A program made the position numbers and the translations under genes. The notes below the pieces were generated by a model. That model was not told the DNA's origin. It saw only the letters and a program-made list of their open reading frames with translations, and did no database searches. Shown here piece by piece: positions 36,701 to 48,118 of a stretch of 64,000 nucleotides of DNA. This DNA is from Lingula anatina. Lineage: Eukaryota > Brachiopoda > Lingulata > Lingulida > Lingulidae. Each line of letters opens with the position of its first letter. Position 1 is the stretch's first letter. The stretch spans positions 38,357 through 102,356 of the forward strand of contig NW_019774613.1 of NCBI RefSeq assembly GCF_001039355.2, written 5' to 3'.

Positions 36701-37915
36701 AAGCATTTTGCCATCTGGGGAGAGGTCTTCGTAAAATGGAAGGATTTGCTGGAAATTTCAAATCGAGATTTTATATGAACTCATCGTATAAACATCCATA
36801 AGCAATAAAATTAAATATTCATTAAAATTATCATCATTAAGTGGTTAATATGGCAACCTGTCTGGTAGTTTTAATGTTAGATATATTCTGTAAATTTTTT
36901 TATTATTTCATATACCAAACAGCATCAGATGAAGTTTTCCAAAGCTCTTTTGTGAAACAGGCCTTTGGCTTAGAATTATAGAGGCACCTACTTTTTGAAA
37001 AATATCTCTAACAATCTTTGACCTTTCCCTTGAACATGATTTTTCTGCGTTTATGTCAACGTCAACTTTCTGGTCTGCTTTTTCACCTCTTTCTACTGGA
37101 TTTAGGTTATCAAAGCTCTTTCGGAGAGAATTACCACCCTCCAGGAGCTGAAGAAGTAAAAAATATACATGTATATTTATCATCTTTCATATAGTCAACA
37201 CTAACCATAAATGAGCTAGATTTGTGATACATATATATATACAGTATATAATAGGTAATAGAAGATAGATACTACACATTAAGTACCGGTATATGTGTGT
37301 GATTGGCACGAAATACATGTACTGTATTTGCATTCCAAAGGGCGATTTTGATATCTGGAGAACAAACAGATGTTTATTACCTTACTAACATCTCTGTTGA
37401 TGGGAAAACTGGTTGACTTTACAGGAAAGTGCGAGTTGAGATGAAGGGTAATATATATATACAAACATTTAGGGATCGGCTGGTTCTGCAACAGGTCTTC
37501 ATTTTAGACTTTTTGAAGCCTTTGCGTTCATGTGGTAGTGCAATGTTCATGTAGATGCCAAAATCGTCAACATGAGTGTTAACGCATGAATTTCGTGCTA
37601 GTGTGTGCATATATATGTCTTATCTTCGTCAGTCTAAATAGGGGTGATATTTTTCTTGTATATGTGTATTTGCATTGATCACTACAAAACATCAAACTAC
37701 TTCTTTTCCCAACGACTAGTAACTGCAATATGAAATTCTCAGTTCCAAGTTCAACTAGTCTAAACTGAACTTCAAGCCAAGCTAAAGGAACCAAAGTATT
37801 ATATTATAAACCGAATTAAGGAAGATGTTAGAGCGAAAGTTTACAAACACAGCTCTGGAAGAATGATACTCACAAAAGCAAAAATTATTACAAAGATAAA
37901 TTCAAGTAAATTCAT
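33725..37915 (-). CDS. Type I membrane protein with one lumenal C2H2-like motif (eight exons, 301 residues)
   Basis: Exons in transcript order: 37915-37874, 37147-36992, 36748-36533, 36200-36063, 35291-35231, 34955-34885, 34238-34144 and 33851-33725 (stop TGA). All introns are GT-AG and all phases agree, totalling 906 nt. The protein starts with a hydrophobic signal-like segment (MNLLEFIFVIIFAF). An acidic and basic linker follows, then a C2H2-like finger (WVCEYCGKAF...HFDNRH) in exon 3. Next is a Cys-rich region (TCLADYCDIFRCD, KALCKPSDW, YDRCE, KMCVPLG, NVCAYLTCE). One membrane segment (VAYVFLGSFLIVAVLFYYYVV) precedes a charged tail of about 45 residues. This topology puts the finger in the secretory lumen or outside the cell. 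I do not recognise the family and assign no function. The gene is head-to-head with ADAT3. Confidence 0.85.
34284..34583. mobile_element. Family A element within an intron of the lumenal-C2H2 gene
   Basis: Ends AAGACTTCATTCCCATAACC and TTATGGGAATGCTCCCTTAG; internal GATTCTCGCTAAGG and TTTTAGCGAGAATC pairing. It lies between the exons at 34144-34238 and 34885-34955. The centre is diverged from other copies. Confidence 0.7.
35757..36016. mobile_element. Family A element within an intron of the lumenal-C2H2 gene
   Basis: Well preserved: AAGACCCCATTCCCATACCT at the left, GATCGATCTAGGTTTGGGAA at the right, and the CTACTGAAGCTGC/ACAGCTTCAGTAGG centre. It lies between the exons at 35231-35291 and 36063-36200. 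Confidence 0.8.
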
Positions 37916-39026
37916 CTTGTGAAGTTAGGATGAAACCAAGCATTTTCTTTCGCAGTTTGTTTGTCCTGTCGACAAAAGAGGGTGTTGAACCAAGATAGCC
38001 TTGATTCTAGGTTTTGGTGTGAAAATGCCTTTTGTTTACAAGTAATAAATCAAATAGATCTCAAATCATTTTAGCGAACCAAATGAGTATCTTTTGACGA
38101 GTCTGATAAGATCACTTTTACAGTTTTATCATAAAAACATTCCAGCTCCGCTGTGGTTTAACTTGTGATTATCTTGACTGCTTTCACGATAGATGGCTGG
38201 CCTTGTAAACAGACCAACGTGGGTGAACTGAGCTCAGAAGTATTTGCAAGAAAACATACTGTCATAATCATCCTACATGTGACGAAGTTGCTGTCTTTAT
38301 CTTTTGTTGTTAGGTGTAAGTGTGAGTACAACATACATATTGACTATCAATAACCAATTTGACTTGAACACGAAATGCAGAAAGAAAAGCCCCACTAGTC
38401 TGCTGTACGTGGGATGGAGGAAAACGGTGTTCATATAAATCTTTGTGGATATAATACCAAGATACAACCAAAGTTCCTCTTCCAGAGCATTCACATTTGA
38501 AAAATAAACATTGCAACTAGTGCATGTAAATTGTAATTTGTTTATATCATAGACATTGGTTGTTATATAAAGGGGGGGGGCATTTAAAAAGTATACTGAG
38601 TAGTACATGCACTTCACACATTTTGACACAGTCATATGATTTCAGATTTATCATTCTTCAAAGTTTATAGTTTATATATATATTTAAAATAATGATGATA
38701 ATAATAATAATAATAACAAAGTAAAGATGATTTCTGAGCTTGAAACAAAAAGTAATTAATTATGAGTTAATAGATCTACACAAATGTGCAATGCATGGAG
38801 AGTTTACTTTGGTTCTTTTGTACACTGCAGAGTTGTGCAATGTAGAGGTCTGCATTGTAGTCGCTTTTTATGAATATTTGGGTTATTTGTTGCACTAACT
38901 TGCCTGGCTTGTTGCATTCCAGGTATTTTGGAAGGTGGGACACCTGGTACAGTGTTAAGGGCTCAACATAACCAGTGTGGTGGACAGTAGACTACCGGCA
39001 CAGTAGACTGCCATTCACCTTCCACA
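37916..39026. promoter_or_regulatory. Divergent intergenic region between the lumenal-C2H2 gene and ADAT3
   Basis: The two start codons face away from each other, 1,111 nt apart, so both promoters must lie here. No clear TATA box was recognised. The region contains a short G run near 38570, an AAT microsatellite at about 38690-38716 and a possible 5' UTR acceptor for ADAT3 near 38932. Confidence 0.4.
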
Positions 39027-40268
39027 ATGAAGAGGTCCCATGATGGCAAGAACAAAACATCTAAGCACCCAACGGCTGTGCTAGCTGACAAATATTATGA
39101 GGATATTCACTTGGAGAAAGTGCTAGTTTGTGATATAAAAAACAAAAAAGACACCACAACACTTATTAGGGAGTTGACATCAGAATTCCCCTTGCCCTCT
39201 TTACAACATTTGAAAAGGGTCAGAAAGGCAAAGACACAAGAGGGGTCAAAACTGCAGATTATTCTTTGTTGCTATGACGATAGCTGCTGTGATTCTGGAG
39301 GAAAAATTTTATCTCTTTCTGAAATTTGTCAGTCAAGAGACATAAGTGTGGATAGCTTAGGTGAACCTAGCATTACTCAAGTCCCCAAATATCAGCCACT
39401 GATAAGGAAACAGTATGAAACGGCAGTGTTACACTGGCCTACAGCTTTTCATGAAGACAAGAAAATAGCCAAAATTCTAAGTGACCAATTGTTTTCACAT
39501 TCAGAAGTTGACTTAATCCAAAAGTTCATGAAAGAAGCCTTGAAAATGTCACAAATGGGAGAGCAGATGGGGAATGAAAAAGTTGGTGCCATTGTTGTTG
39601 ATCCATCAACCAATGAGATTATTGCAAAGTCACATGACATTAGATCCCAGCATCCTTTGCAGCATGCAGTGATGGTATGCATTGACTTGGTTGGTAAGGC
39701 TCAAGGTGGGGGTGCTTGGAAATATGACAGCAGCCCTGCCTTGTTTGCAATATCTTCAAGTAAACTTGGAAATGGGACCAAAACAATCGAGGAGATGAAA
39801 GATAAGGTAACTGAAGACAAGGCAAAGACTAGACCAGATGAAGGAGACACAAAAATTAGTACGAGTTCAAAAGAGAAGAAAAGTCAAAATGAAGAAAAGA
39901 AACCTGTTTTACATCTTGATAATGACGTAAAAAATGAAGCAGACATACAAAATACATCTGAAGATGAAATAACCAGAAGGCAAGAAAAGGTTGTTACATT
40001 CATTAAAAATGACACAGAAACTAAAGACAAGGCCACAGAAAATAAAGAAAAGACTGCACCATATTTATGCACAGGTTATGATTTGTATGTTACAAGAGAG
40101 CCATGTGTTATGTGTTCTATGGCACTGGTCCATTCAAGAATTAGTAGAGTGTTTTATAATACTGCATCAGAATCTGGAGCTCTGGGAACCAAGTACAAGA
40201 TTCATGTTCAGAAAGGTTTAAATCATCATTTTGAAGTTTATAAAGATATATTACCCATTGATCTTTAA
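39027..40268 (+). CDS. ADAT3: tRNA-specific adenosine deaminase subunit ADAT3 (non-catalytic partner of ADAT2)
   Basis: A single-exon frame of 413 residues. The ADAT2/ADAT3 complex converts A34 to inosine in the anticodon of several tRNAs; ADAT3 is the structural, tRNA-binding subunit. The deaminase fold occupies roughly residues 160-245 and 345-413. It has the ADAT3 signature [12 protein letters not shown], in which Val215 replaces the catalytic Glu of the HAE motif while His213 stays. It also has the zinc-binding [16 protein letters not shown] (Cys360, Cys363) and the [11 protein letters not shown] block. An N-terminal domain of about 150 residues is present, as in the family. A charged, Lys/Glu-rich low-complexity insert of about 100 residues (about 245-345) separates the two halves of the deaminase core. 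The ATG context is CACAATGAAG; a 5' UTR intron may end at CATTCCAG near 38932. Confidence 0.93.
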   Translation: MKRSHDGKNKTSKHPTAVLADKYYEDIHLEKVLVCDIKNKKDTTTLIRELTSEFPLPSLQHLKRVRKAKTQEGSKLQIILCCYDDSCCDSGGKILSLSEICQSRDISVDSLGEPSITQVPKYQPLIRKQYETAVLHWPTAFHEDKKIAKILSDQLFSHSEVDLIQKFMKEALKMSQMGEQMGNEKVGAIVVDPSTNEIIAKSHDIRSQHPLQHAVMVCIDLVGKAQGGGAWKYDSSPALFAISSSKLGNGTKTIEEMKDKVTEDKAKTRPDEGDTKISTSSKEKKSQNEEKKPVLHLDNDVKNEADIQNTSEDEITRRQEKVVTFIKNDTETKDKATENKEKTAPYLCTGYDLYVTREPCVMCSMALVHSRISRVFYNTASESGALGTKYKIHVQKGLNHHFEVYKDILPIDL

Positions 40269-42437
40269 AGTACGATATTAATTTTATTATTATTTATGTG
40301 ATAAAATTGAAAGAAACAAATTGAGAACAGTTCACCTTCAGTATTCATAATTGTAAGGCCAGTGAAAAGTTTATTAAATAGAAAAGACACATGTTTTATT
40401 GCATGCATGCTCATTCTGTAATTATAAATGGTACTAACATAAAGTGTTGGGGTAGGGGTGGGGTGTAAGCTTTGTGGACCCTTTTCATATCTAGCAGTAG
40501 TTTTCTGACTGGTCCTAACATGTAATTATGCTGGAGGGGAGGGGGGGGGGGAGGTTACTTTCTTTAACAAAACCCAGTCTATCCATTAAAGTTAATGTGG
40601 TTAACTTGCAGGTTTGAGTGTGGGGGCTCTGTTTAGACTCTGTTTATGTAATAGTGGTGCTATTCCATTGCTAATCTCTCATATACTAGTTCAATACAGG
40701 AAACTGTATCACTTGTATTTGTCAGAGGGGCATTTTCAGACCAAAGGGTGACACATCTGATACTTCAAAGTGTGTACTGATATACATCTTGAAAACTGGT
40801 AGTGTGATCTGATATACGGCGATTTCAGGATCCTTCTGTGCCACGTCAGGTAGTTGGGTAGGCCTGATACCACAGGGCCTCTTCTTCAATTTTGTAAACT
40901 TTTTTAGAGGTCCCTGTGATATCAGAGGGTAAAAAGAAACTTGGGACTTGTGAAAATACCAGGAGTCTGCTTCATCCATGGATTACCTTAATTATTGCAT
41001 TTTTAGATGACAAACTTAAATAAATTTAATTAAAAGTTCTTTTTACCCCAAGTTCTGACTGATGAATGTTTTAAAAATAAGTTCAAAAGAAAGAGATTCA
41101 CTCAACTGTGTATAATGGGTTGTTTTATGTCCTGCATAATGGACATTTGTCTTAAATCCTTCCATTGCATATCGTTATGTTAATGTCCATTTCAACCGTT
41201 GCTAACCACTTAACAATACCTATGATTAGTTTTGAAAATTACCATTTACATTTTATCCTTTTAAATGCGTCTGTACACTGAGCTTTCACCATCTGTGGTA
41301 GGTTCATTTTCTGAATGTCCATGTTACCAGTACTGTACCCTGTAGTACAAAATTAGAAATTGGTAGTTATTATGCAGTTTTAAAAGCATTATGTAATATT
41401 ACACAAGTATTGACAAAATTATTATTTTGTGCATTGTGACTGTAAACACCATAACTAACAAGTATGATTTTTATGATAATGACTATAAAATAAAGGCCAT
41501 GTTTAAGTAGCAACTTTATTGGACCATTCTTTTGAAATTATGCATCTTTTTGTGAATTTTTCATTTTTGCCAGACATTTTCATGTTGTAACATCAGTGGA
41601 CCCAAGACCTTATGCTAGTAAAATTTTCTAAATTTCCACATTAACGGTAGCAGTCTGTGTAGCGTTATGTACGTCATATTATTTTGTGTACTGTCATCGC
41701 TATTTTCTGTACATTTGACAGCTTTGCCGCCTTGTTTGCAATGTAAGTCCATGTTCATTTAAACAAAGCCTTTAATACCAGGAATCTGTTAACATTTTTT
41801 TCATGAAAATATCAACCAAAAGACCAATTTTGACATATTTTCTGTCTGTAATGTTAGCAAAATTAGGCTATATACCAGTAAAATTGAAGCCGGTCCAGTA
41901 TTTATATTAATTCAGTAACTGCATGGTCACTTCCTGTTTTTGGCCAGTAGATTCTGGTGCACCAAAGTGTCAGTAAGATTAAAAGCTTTTAGTGCATGAC
42001 TGATGGCATTTCTTAAAGTTTCTTGAAAATGATCTTAAAAAGCTGCTGCACATATTTCACCACCAGAAATATGAAGCCATGGGCAGACATTATATTTGCA
42101 CTATGTTGGTACTTAGCCAGTGAAAAAACTGACAGTACCATTCTAAAAATGTCCTTATATACACCAAAAAGTCTAATGGGCCTGTAGCCCTTTTGATCCA
42201 CATCCATAAATACCTTGCAACTTGTGAATGAAGGAATACTGGTTTTCTCCTCCACTGTGAGCATTCCATTCACTTAAATGAACATTTGCATCACTAATCA
42301 AGTATAGTTATCCGATTACAGGCTTCAGTTAACTTTTGTGGTTTCGAGGTCTGTTTGAATTTTTTACCTCACCTGGTTCAAGGATTTCTCACCATCTGTG
42401 ACAATTAAGGACTCTGCAGGTTGCCATCTAAGGTAAA

Positions 42438-42744
42438 GGCACCATGGCCAGTGAGGAAATGATTATATTTATATTCCTAGAATATGCCAACCATGTGTCA
42501 AGTCATATGAGCCTGCTTTTGTACCAAAATGGCACCATGGCCAGTGAGGAAATGATTATATTTATATTCCTAGAATATGCCAACCATGTGTAAAGTCATA
42601 TGAGCCTGCTTTTGTACCAAAATGGCACCATGGCCAGTGAGGAAATGATTATATTTATATTCCTAGAATATGCCAACCATGTGTAAAGTCATATGAGCCT
42701 GCTTTTGTACCAAAATGGCACCATGGCCAGTGAGGAAATGATTN
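42438..42744. repeat. 93-nt tandem repeat, 3 full copies plus a partial, ending at an undetermined base
   Basis: GGCACCATGGCCAGTGAGGA starts at 42438, 42531, 42624 and 42717. Copies are nearly identical. The array stops at the N at 42744, after which unrelated family E sequence begins. Confidence 0.9.
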
Positions 42745-42885
42745 AAAAACCCCCCTTTTTGCTGGAAAAAGGCCCTCTGGGTAAAATTTGACCTAGGTAA
42801 ATGGGGATTATATGGTAAAAGGTCCACTTTTTCAGAAAAAGACCCCTCTCCCCCCTTTGAAATTGCTGGCTACGGGCCTGCATCA
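42745..42885 (+). repeat. Family E dispersed repeat
   Basis: Contains CCCCCCTTTTTGCTGG, ATGGTAAAAGGTCCAC and TTTGAAATTGCTGGCTACGG, the same block order as at 14420-14583. Confidence 0.65.
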
Positions 42886-43573
42886 GTTGACTAAAAAACT
42901 ACCTGATCATCACATATGAGAGAACCCCCAGTGGTACAGGGTTTGGTTCTCATGGCTTTGTACAGGAGAGTCCAGCCTTAGATTTTGATCCACTGACATC
43001 ACCCTAACTCTAAACTACTGGCTACTGGCCTAGCTGCTTTGTCACTTGGATTCCTTATTTTAACAGTTTACTTTGGTGACTTACTGCCAGTTGAGACTAC
43101 CCAGTCAGATTGTTCAGTGAAATTGAACTTAATCAAGAACACAGCTATTATTATTATAAAAAAATTCATGTAAAATGGGTCTTCCCTCTGTAAAAAAGAA
43201 AATAACAATAATAATAATGATAATTAAATAGAAGTCAACATAATTTTCAATCTTCTTTACTCTATTAATTGTAACACCTTTCTCATCATTTTAATTTTTC
43301 TGACAATTATCATCATCATCATCATCATATTCTTAACTCATCATTAATACAGTACCAAGGCAATACAAAATTAATAATATAAGAGAAATCTTGATTTTCC
43401 TTCATATAAATATTTTCTAACTTCATATATTAAATTTTTGTTAGTAACTGGGACTCATATCCTATGCATATTATTGGTCAACTTAATCAAAGCAATTCAA
43501 ACCTTTCCAAACTTCAATGACATTCAGAGCATTTAGAAAAAGATTGGAAAGGATTGGTGTACAATTAATCAAA

Positions 43574-43792
43574 GGCTTCGTTCACATGAAAAATCTATTT
43601 GCTAAAAATCTATTTTCTATTCGCGGTATCTTGTGATCATGGTCTGTGCCCTGAATACCCCGCAGCGTAATTACTGGCAGCGCGAGCCAGTTACTTCCAA
43701 AGCTGTAATTAATTCTGCGCTCGGAGTGATCACAAGATACTGCGAATAGAAAATAGATTTTTAGAAAATAGATTTTTCATGTGAACGGAGTC
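43574..43792. mobile_element. Family C hairpin element, second copy
   Basis: Outer ends GGCTTCGTTCACATGAAAAA and TTTTTCATGTGAACGGAGTC. The core TAATTACTGGCAGCGCGAGC is shared with the copy at 7904-8173. AAA flanks both sides. The right arm is partly deleted. Confidence 0.78.
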
Positions 43793-45000
43793 AAATACAA
43801 GCACCTGTTCTTTCCCTGTGCAATATGTTTTTGCACATTAGATACTTTACACATTAAACTTGTAATGAATATAGATTGCAGTATCATAATTGTCACAAAA
43901 ATGTTCATAATACATGACATACATATATGTTACAAAGAGAAAGGTTGCCATTTATCCATTTTACGTTGTGAGGTGCACGTCCCTGTTTCACATCATTTTG
44001 AGAGATTTTCAACCTATAAGTCTGGTGTAAAAAATCTAAATGCATGGAGCCCCCTTACTTAATATGGCTGTTTACCTTGGTTAATTTTGATTGGTCCAAA
44101 CAGTAGGAAGTGAAAGGGAAAACGCCCCCCCCCCCTCCTCCCCACCTCCCAGAGTAATTATACATGTAAGGACCAGTCAAAAAAAAAAAAAATTTGGGGG
44201 GGGCACAAAGCAAGTAACCCACAATGTAAAATTAGGGTCCCAAGTCTTAAAGCCCAGTCTTACTTGCTGAACATTTAACCAAACGACTAGTACTGTAATA
44301 TGACAACCTAAAGCAGTTAAATTTAATCTGTGCAGAAATACAGGTGTATTATATACACTGTACCAATATGATAAATTTTGCTGTATGTACCATGGTGTAC
44401 TTCTATTGTTTGCACTTATTATAAATAGCAATTACTGCCACCATAGATCTGACTGAAAATATCTTTATAGTCTTGTTGGACACATGACAAATTCAAGTAA
44501 AATAATGCTGGAAACACAGATGTTGAAGTTGGTTACCCTGCAAATTTGCCTATTAGAAAATAAAGATTAATTAATTATCAAAATTATAAACAACACCCAA
44601 TCAGGTTGAGGACCTTAGTTACGGCATGCTCCACGCAACATGATTTAAAATTATCTATCACACTATTATATAACCAGCTCAATATAATGCTTTTCACAAC
44701 CCAATGCCAGAAGTAGATCACAATGAAGGGCAACACCCATATTAGCATGACAGCAAATAATTAAGTCATAAGGCAGTTTGCACATATTATTCATCAACAA
44801 GATTCCGACAAACACTGGTTTATCAAATGCAATATCTACTGGCTCAATAATGGCTCTTATGTATGCATAGACTAAATGCCTCATCTTCCCTAAGCTTTTG
44901 ATTATCATATATTGCATTCTGATTATTATAATGCCTGTTTCTGCTCATCTCATTGCATTTTTCTTTTTATTTGTTGTATACCAATAAAACAAAACTGTGT

Positions 45001-45155
45001 GTTTAGATTATTGTTTTTCTTTTTATCAAGAGCTTATAAAATATGTGGGTATTACCTCCAATATTTATGTGACTGTCAGTCACCATCATCAGGGAGTAAA
45101 TGACTAGGGTCATTTTACAAGCTCTTGATAAAAAGAAAAAACAATAATCTAAATT
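45001..45155. mobile_element. Fold-back element with arms of about 34 nt
   Basis: GTTTTTCTTTTTATCAAGAG at the left has a near-exact reverse complement (CTCTTGATAAAAAGAAAAAA) at the right. About 85 nt of unique sequence lies between the arms. Confidence 0.75.
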
Positions 45156-45187
45156 GATACATACAGAGCAAATGAAACTGTTCTCTC

Positions 45188-45192
<5 letters not shown>

Positions 45193-45256
<64 letters not shown>
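45193..45256. repeat. (GT)n(GA)n compound microsatellite
   Basis: About 18 GT units directly followed by about 14 GA units. Confidence 0.95.
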
Positions 45257-45258
<2 letters not shown>

Positions 45259-47892
45259 CATTCACACACACAGAAAGAGAGAGAGCTAGAGGTCCATACA
45301 GACGATCAAACAATCAATTAAAGTTCTTAACATGTGCTAATTTAGGTGGTCGTAATTTGTCCATGGCCGGTTCACTTAATTTCTAGTGCGCATGATGAGC
45401 TGGCACCAAGCAGCACCTTGTAATACAGCTGCGTGGAATACCCAGGGCACTCACCTTTGACCTATCCCCATGTGAAGAGGAGTTCAACCATGGGAGAGAA
45501 AAAGAAAAAAAAACTTTTTATTGCACATTTTTCTTTTCAAATCCTGTTTTCTTTTATGTAGCCTGTAACCATTGCATGGTGTGTTGTTAAAAATTGGAAG
45601 GAAATAGTAGCAGTGGAAATAAGGTTACAGCTCAACAAATGTAAAGGTGAAAGGAGAAAAAAATCCTGAACATAAAATTACTAGTAAAGTTACTGTTCAT
45701 TAAGGGTGAAATTAATTAGTTTGGGATATTCCGAATCATGTCAAACAGGCCTGGGCAAAGCAAATGCTTCTGTTTAAAACACTTATTACAGTAGTCAGAT
45801 TATGGTATAGGGTGTTTTTGTCATTACAGAGATTGAATTCATAAGAACTTAATCAATGGAAGATCAAAAATGTGTATCAGTAAATTTTAATGTATAGAGT
45901 TTAAAATCAATTGCCCCTTCCATGCTGTCTATACTCATCTGTTGTGATCCAGGTTTTATCACAACAAATAATCAAATAAATAAATGCATAAATAAATGAA
46001 ATTTAAAAATAAACAGAGAAAAAAATAGGCCATCTCACTCTGATACTCATGGATTTCGCATGAAGTCATGTTAATTGTGAAAAAGTCTGAGAACTTAACA
46101 TGATAAATAGATTAATTTTGAAATAAAATATTGTCCTCTCATTTCCCGTTCTTCAGTTGACAGAATGATGAAGGGTATAATCCAGTAGAAAAAAAGGAAA
46201 GGGGGTTCAGAATGAAGAAATGGGCTGATGCAGAAATTAATAACATATCTAAAATTAATCTCTTTAGATCATTTATGAACTGAATAACATAGTGTCACAT
46301 GCTGTTACAAGAGATTTAAAAATGTTTTCAATTTAAAGATTTCACATCTCAGAAGAGAAGTAGCACCATTGAGCAATTATCTTGGGTGGTTAAGGCTATC
46401 ATGAAGTCTATAATATAATAATTATTGTAACATGTGTGCTCATCTTCCATTCCTATGCAACTCTTTCTGATAATTACCTATTTGGTTAGGATTGCAGTTG
46501 TCTCATTACACATACATATACATAAATACTTAAGCTACTTTTCAAAGAAAAGCCTACACAACTTTTCTTAATCATTCACAGCAATTCAGATAATACATCG
46601 AGTCCTCTTTATACATAGAGAAATGCTCCATGACTTTCAAGAGTTCATGACTGTAAAATAGGAGACTTACCTAAATGCTATGCCAACACGCACACTTCTT
46701 AGAGATAATAACTCTTCGTATGAGATATATATTTCACAATAAAAACATAGTGAAGAACTCAAAGAAATATAATATATTCTGTTTTACCACAAAAATGACA
46801 GTTATAGCTGTCATACTGTTATCTGAGCTTGACTTTAGACCACGTGACTGTACTCTGTTATAATCTCTTAAGAGATTATAACAAAAAAAAACAAACTTTT
46901 TAGAAAAAAACCAGGGACTAACTTTGAATGTAAAAATGGATTTATTAATCATTGGTTAGTATGGAAAAATTGTTGTTTACTCCAGGAAAATTCATTTTTT
47001 GGCCAAAACAAAAGAGTTATTATCCCTTTAACTTATAAATGGATTAGTATTATTTAACACAATAATCGACACTGTACCGACATGTCATATTCATCACAAT
47101 GAAAAATACCAATTATACACATGCATCTCTCAATCATTAACTAGTATATCACAAATCCATGTACACATGTACATCAAATCCATATTTACAGAATAAAAGA
47201 GTAAACGTTTACATAATATGAAAACCACTTGAAAGGGTTTTGCCCTCATCATTGTTGAAAAACAAATATCATGGCAGTTTCTCAATAAATTCAAAATTTA
47301 ATGAGAAATTATTTTTCCAAAAACTGCTTTTTGAAGCAAGAATTATGTCACATATGACATTGCTAAAATGATTTGGGAAACAAGTTGGCTTAATATCAGA
47401 AAGCATCATTTCGTGAGGAATTTCAATATTGATTGCTGTTCAAAAGAGAGAAAAATATTGATGTGATATTTGAAATTTATGAACAATAACCGTATGTTCC
47501 AAGGCCATCACAGTATTTACGTGTTGTAGAGTATTGAGACCTAACCACCACAACTTGTGATTTGACTGCACGGAAGGTCAAAGATACCATATTAGCTATC
47601 GTTGCATGCCTTTTTGAAGTGCCATTGAAATACTGCTATTGGTACTCTGAATGTACTATTCCCTAAGATAACTCTGACAAGAGTGACTTGAAGGGGTGGA
47701 GCTGGATAATCACACCATTCCCCTTTATAACACCCCTCAGTTCTTTATTTTTTAAGAAGCTAACTATGGTATGCTATGGCTAAAGAAAACCAAAGCACTT
47801 TTGATATTTCTCTTTTCATCACCCATGGAATTGAATGAAATATTTTGACTTGGCTCTAGCAAACAAATATAACAGCATCTACCCCAAAACAC

Positions 47893-48118
47893 TATGACTG
47901 GGTTCCCATACCTAGATCGATCTAACAGGATTGATTCACTTCCGAGGGGTTTCTCACTAAATTGCTTTCAGCTTAAGATGTCTGGAGCGCCTAATGAAGC
48001 AGCTGAACGATAATTAATTACCCCCAAGCAGCATAAGCTGGTGTGACAGACATCTAAGCCGCTTAAGCTGAAAGCAAGAAACCCCTCGAATATAGATCAA
48101 TAGGGTATGGGAATGGTC
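47893..48118. mobile_element. Family A palindromic MITE-like element
   Basis: TTCCCATACCTAGATCGATC at the left and GGGTATGGGAATGG at the right; central GATGTCTGGAGCGCCTAATG pairs with the GACAGACATCTAAGCCGCTT arm. Confidence 0.75.

Noticed and set aside
40722-40979. 85-codon minus-strand frame downstream of ADAT3
   Set aside because: Somewhat protein-like composition but no recognisable motif, neighbour or splice context; could be a transposon scrap.
42438-42744. Possible CRISPR-like or satellite array
   Set aside because: Contiguous 93-nt direct repeats without spacers in an animal genome; a simple tandem duplication is sufficient.
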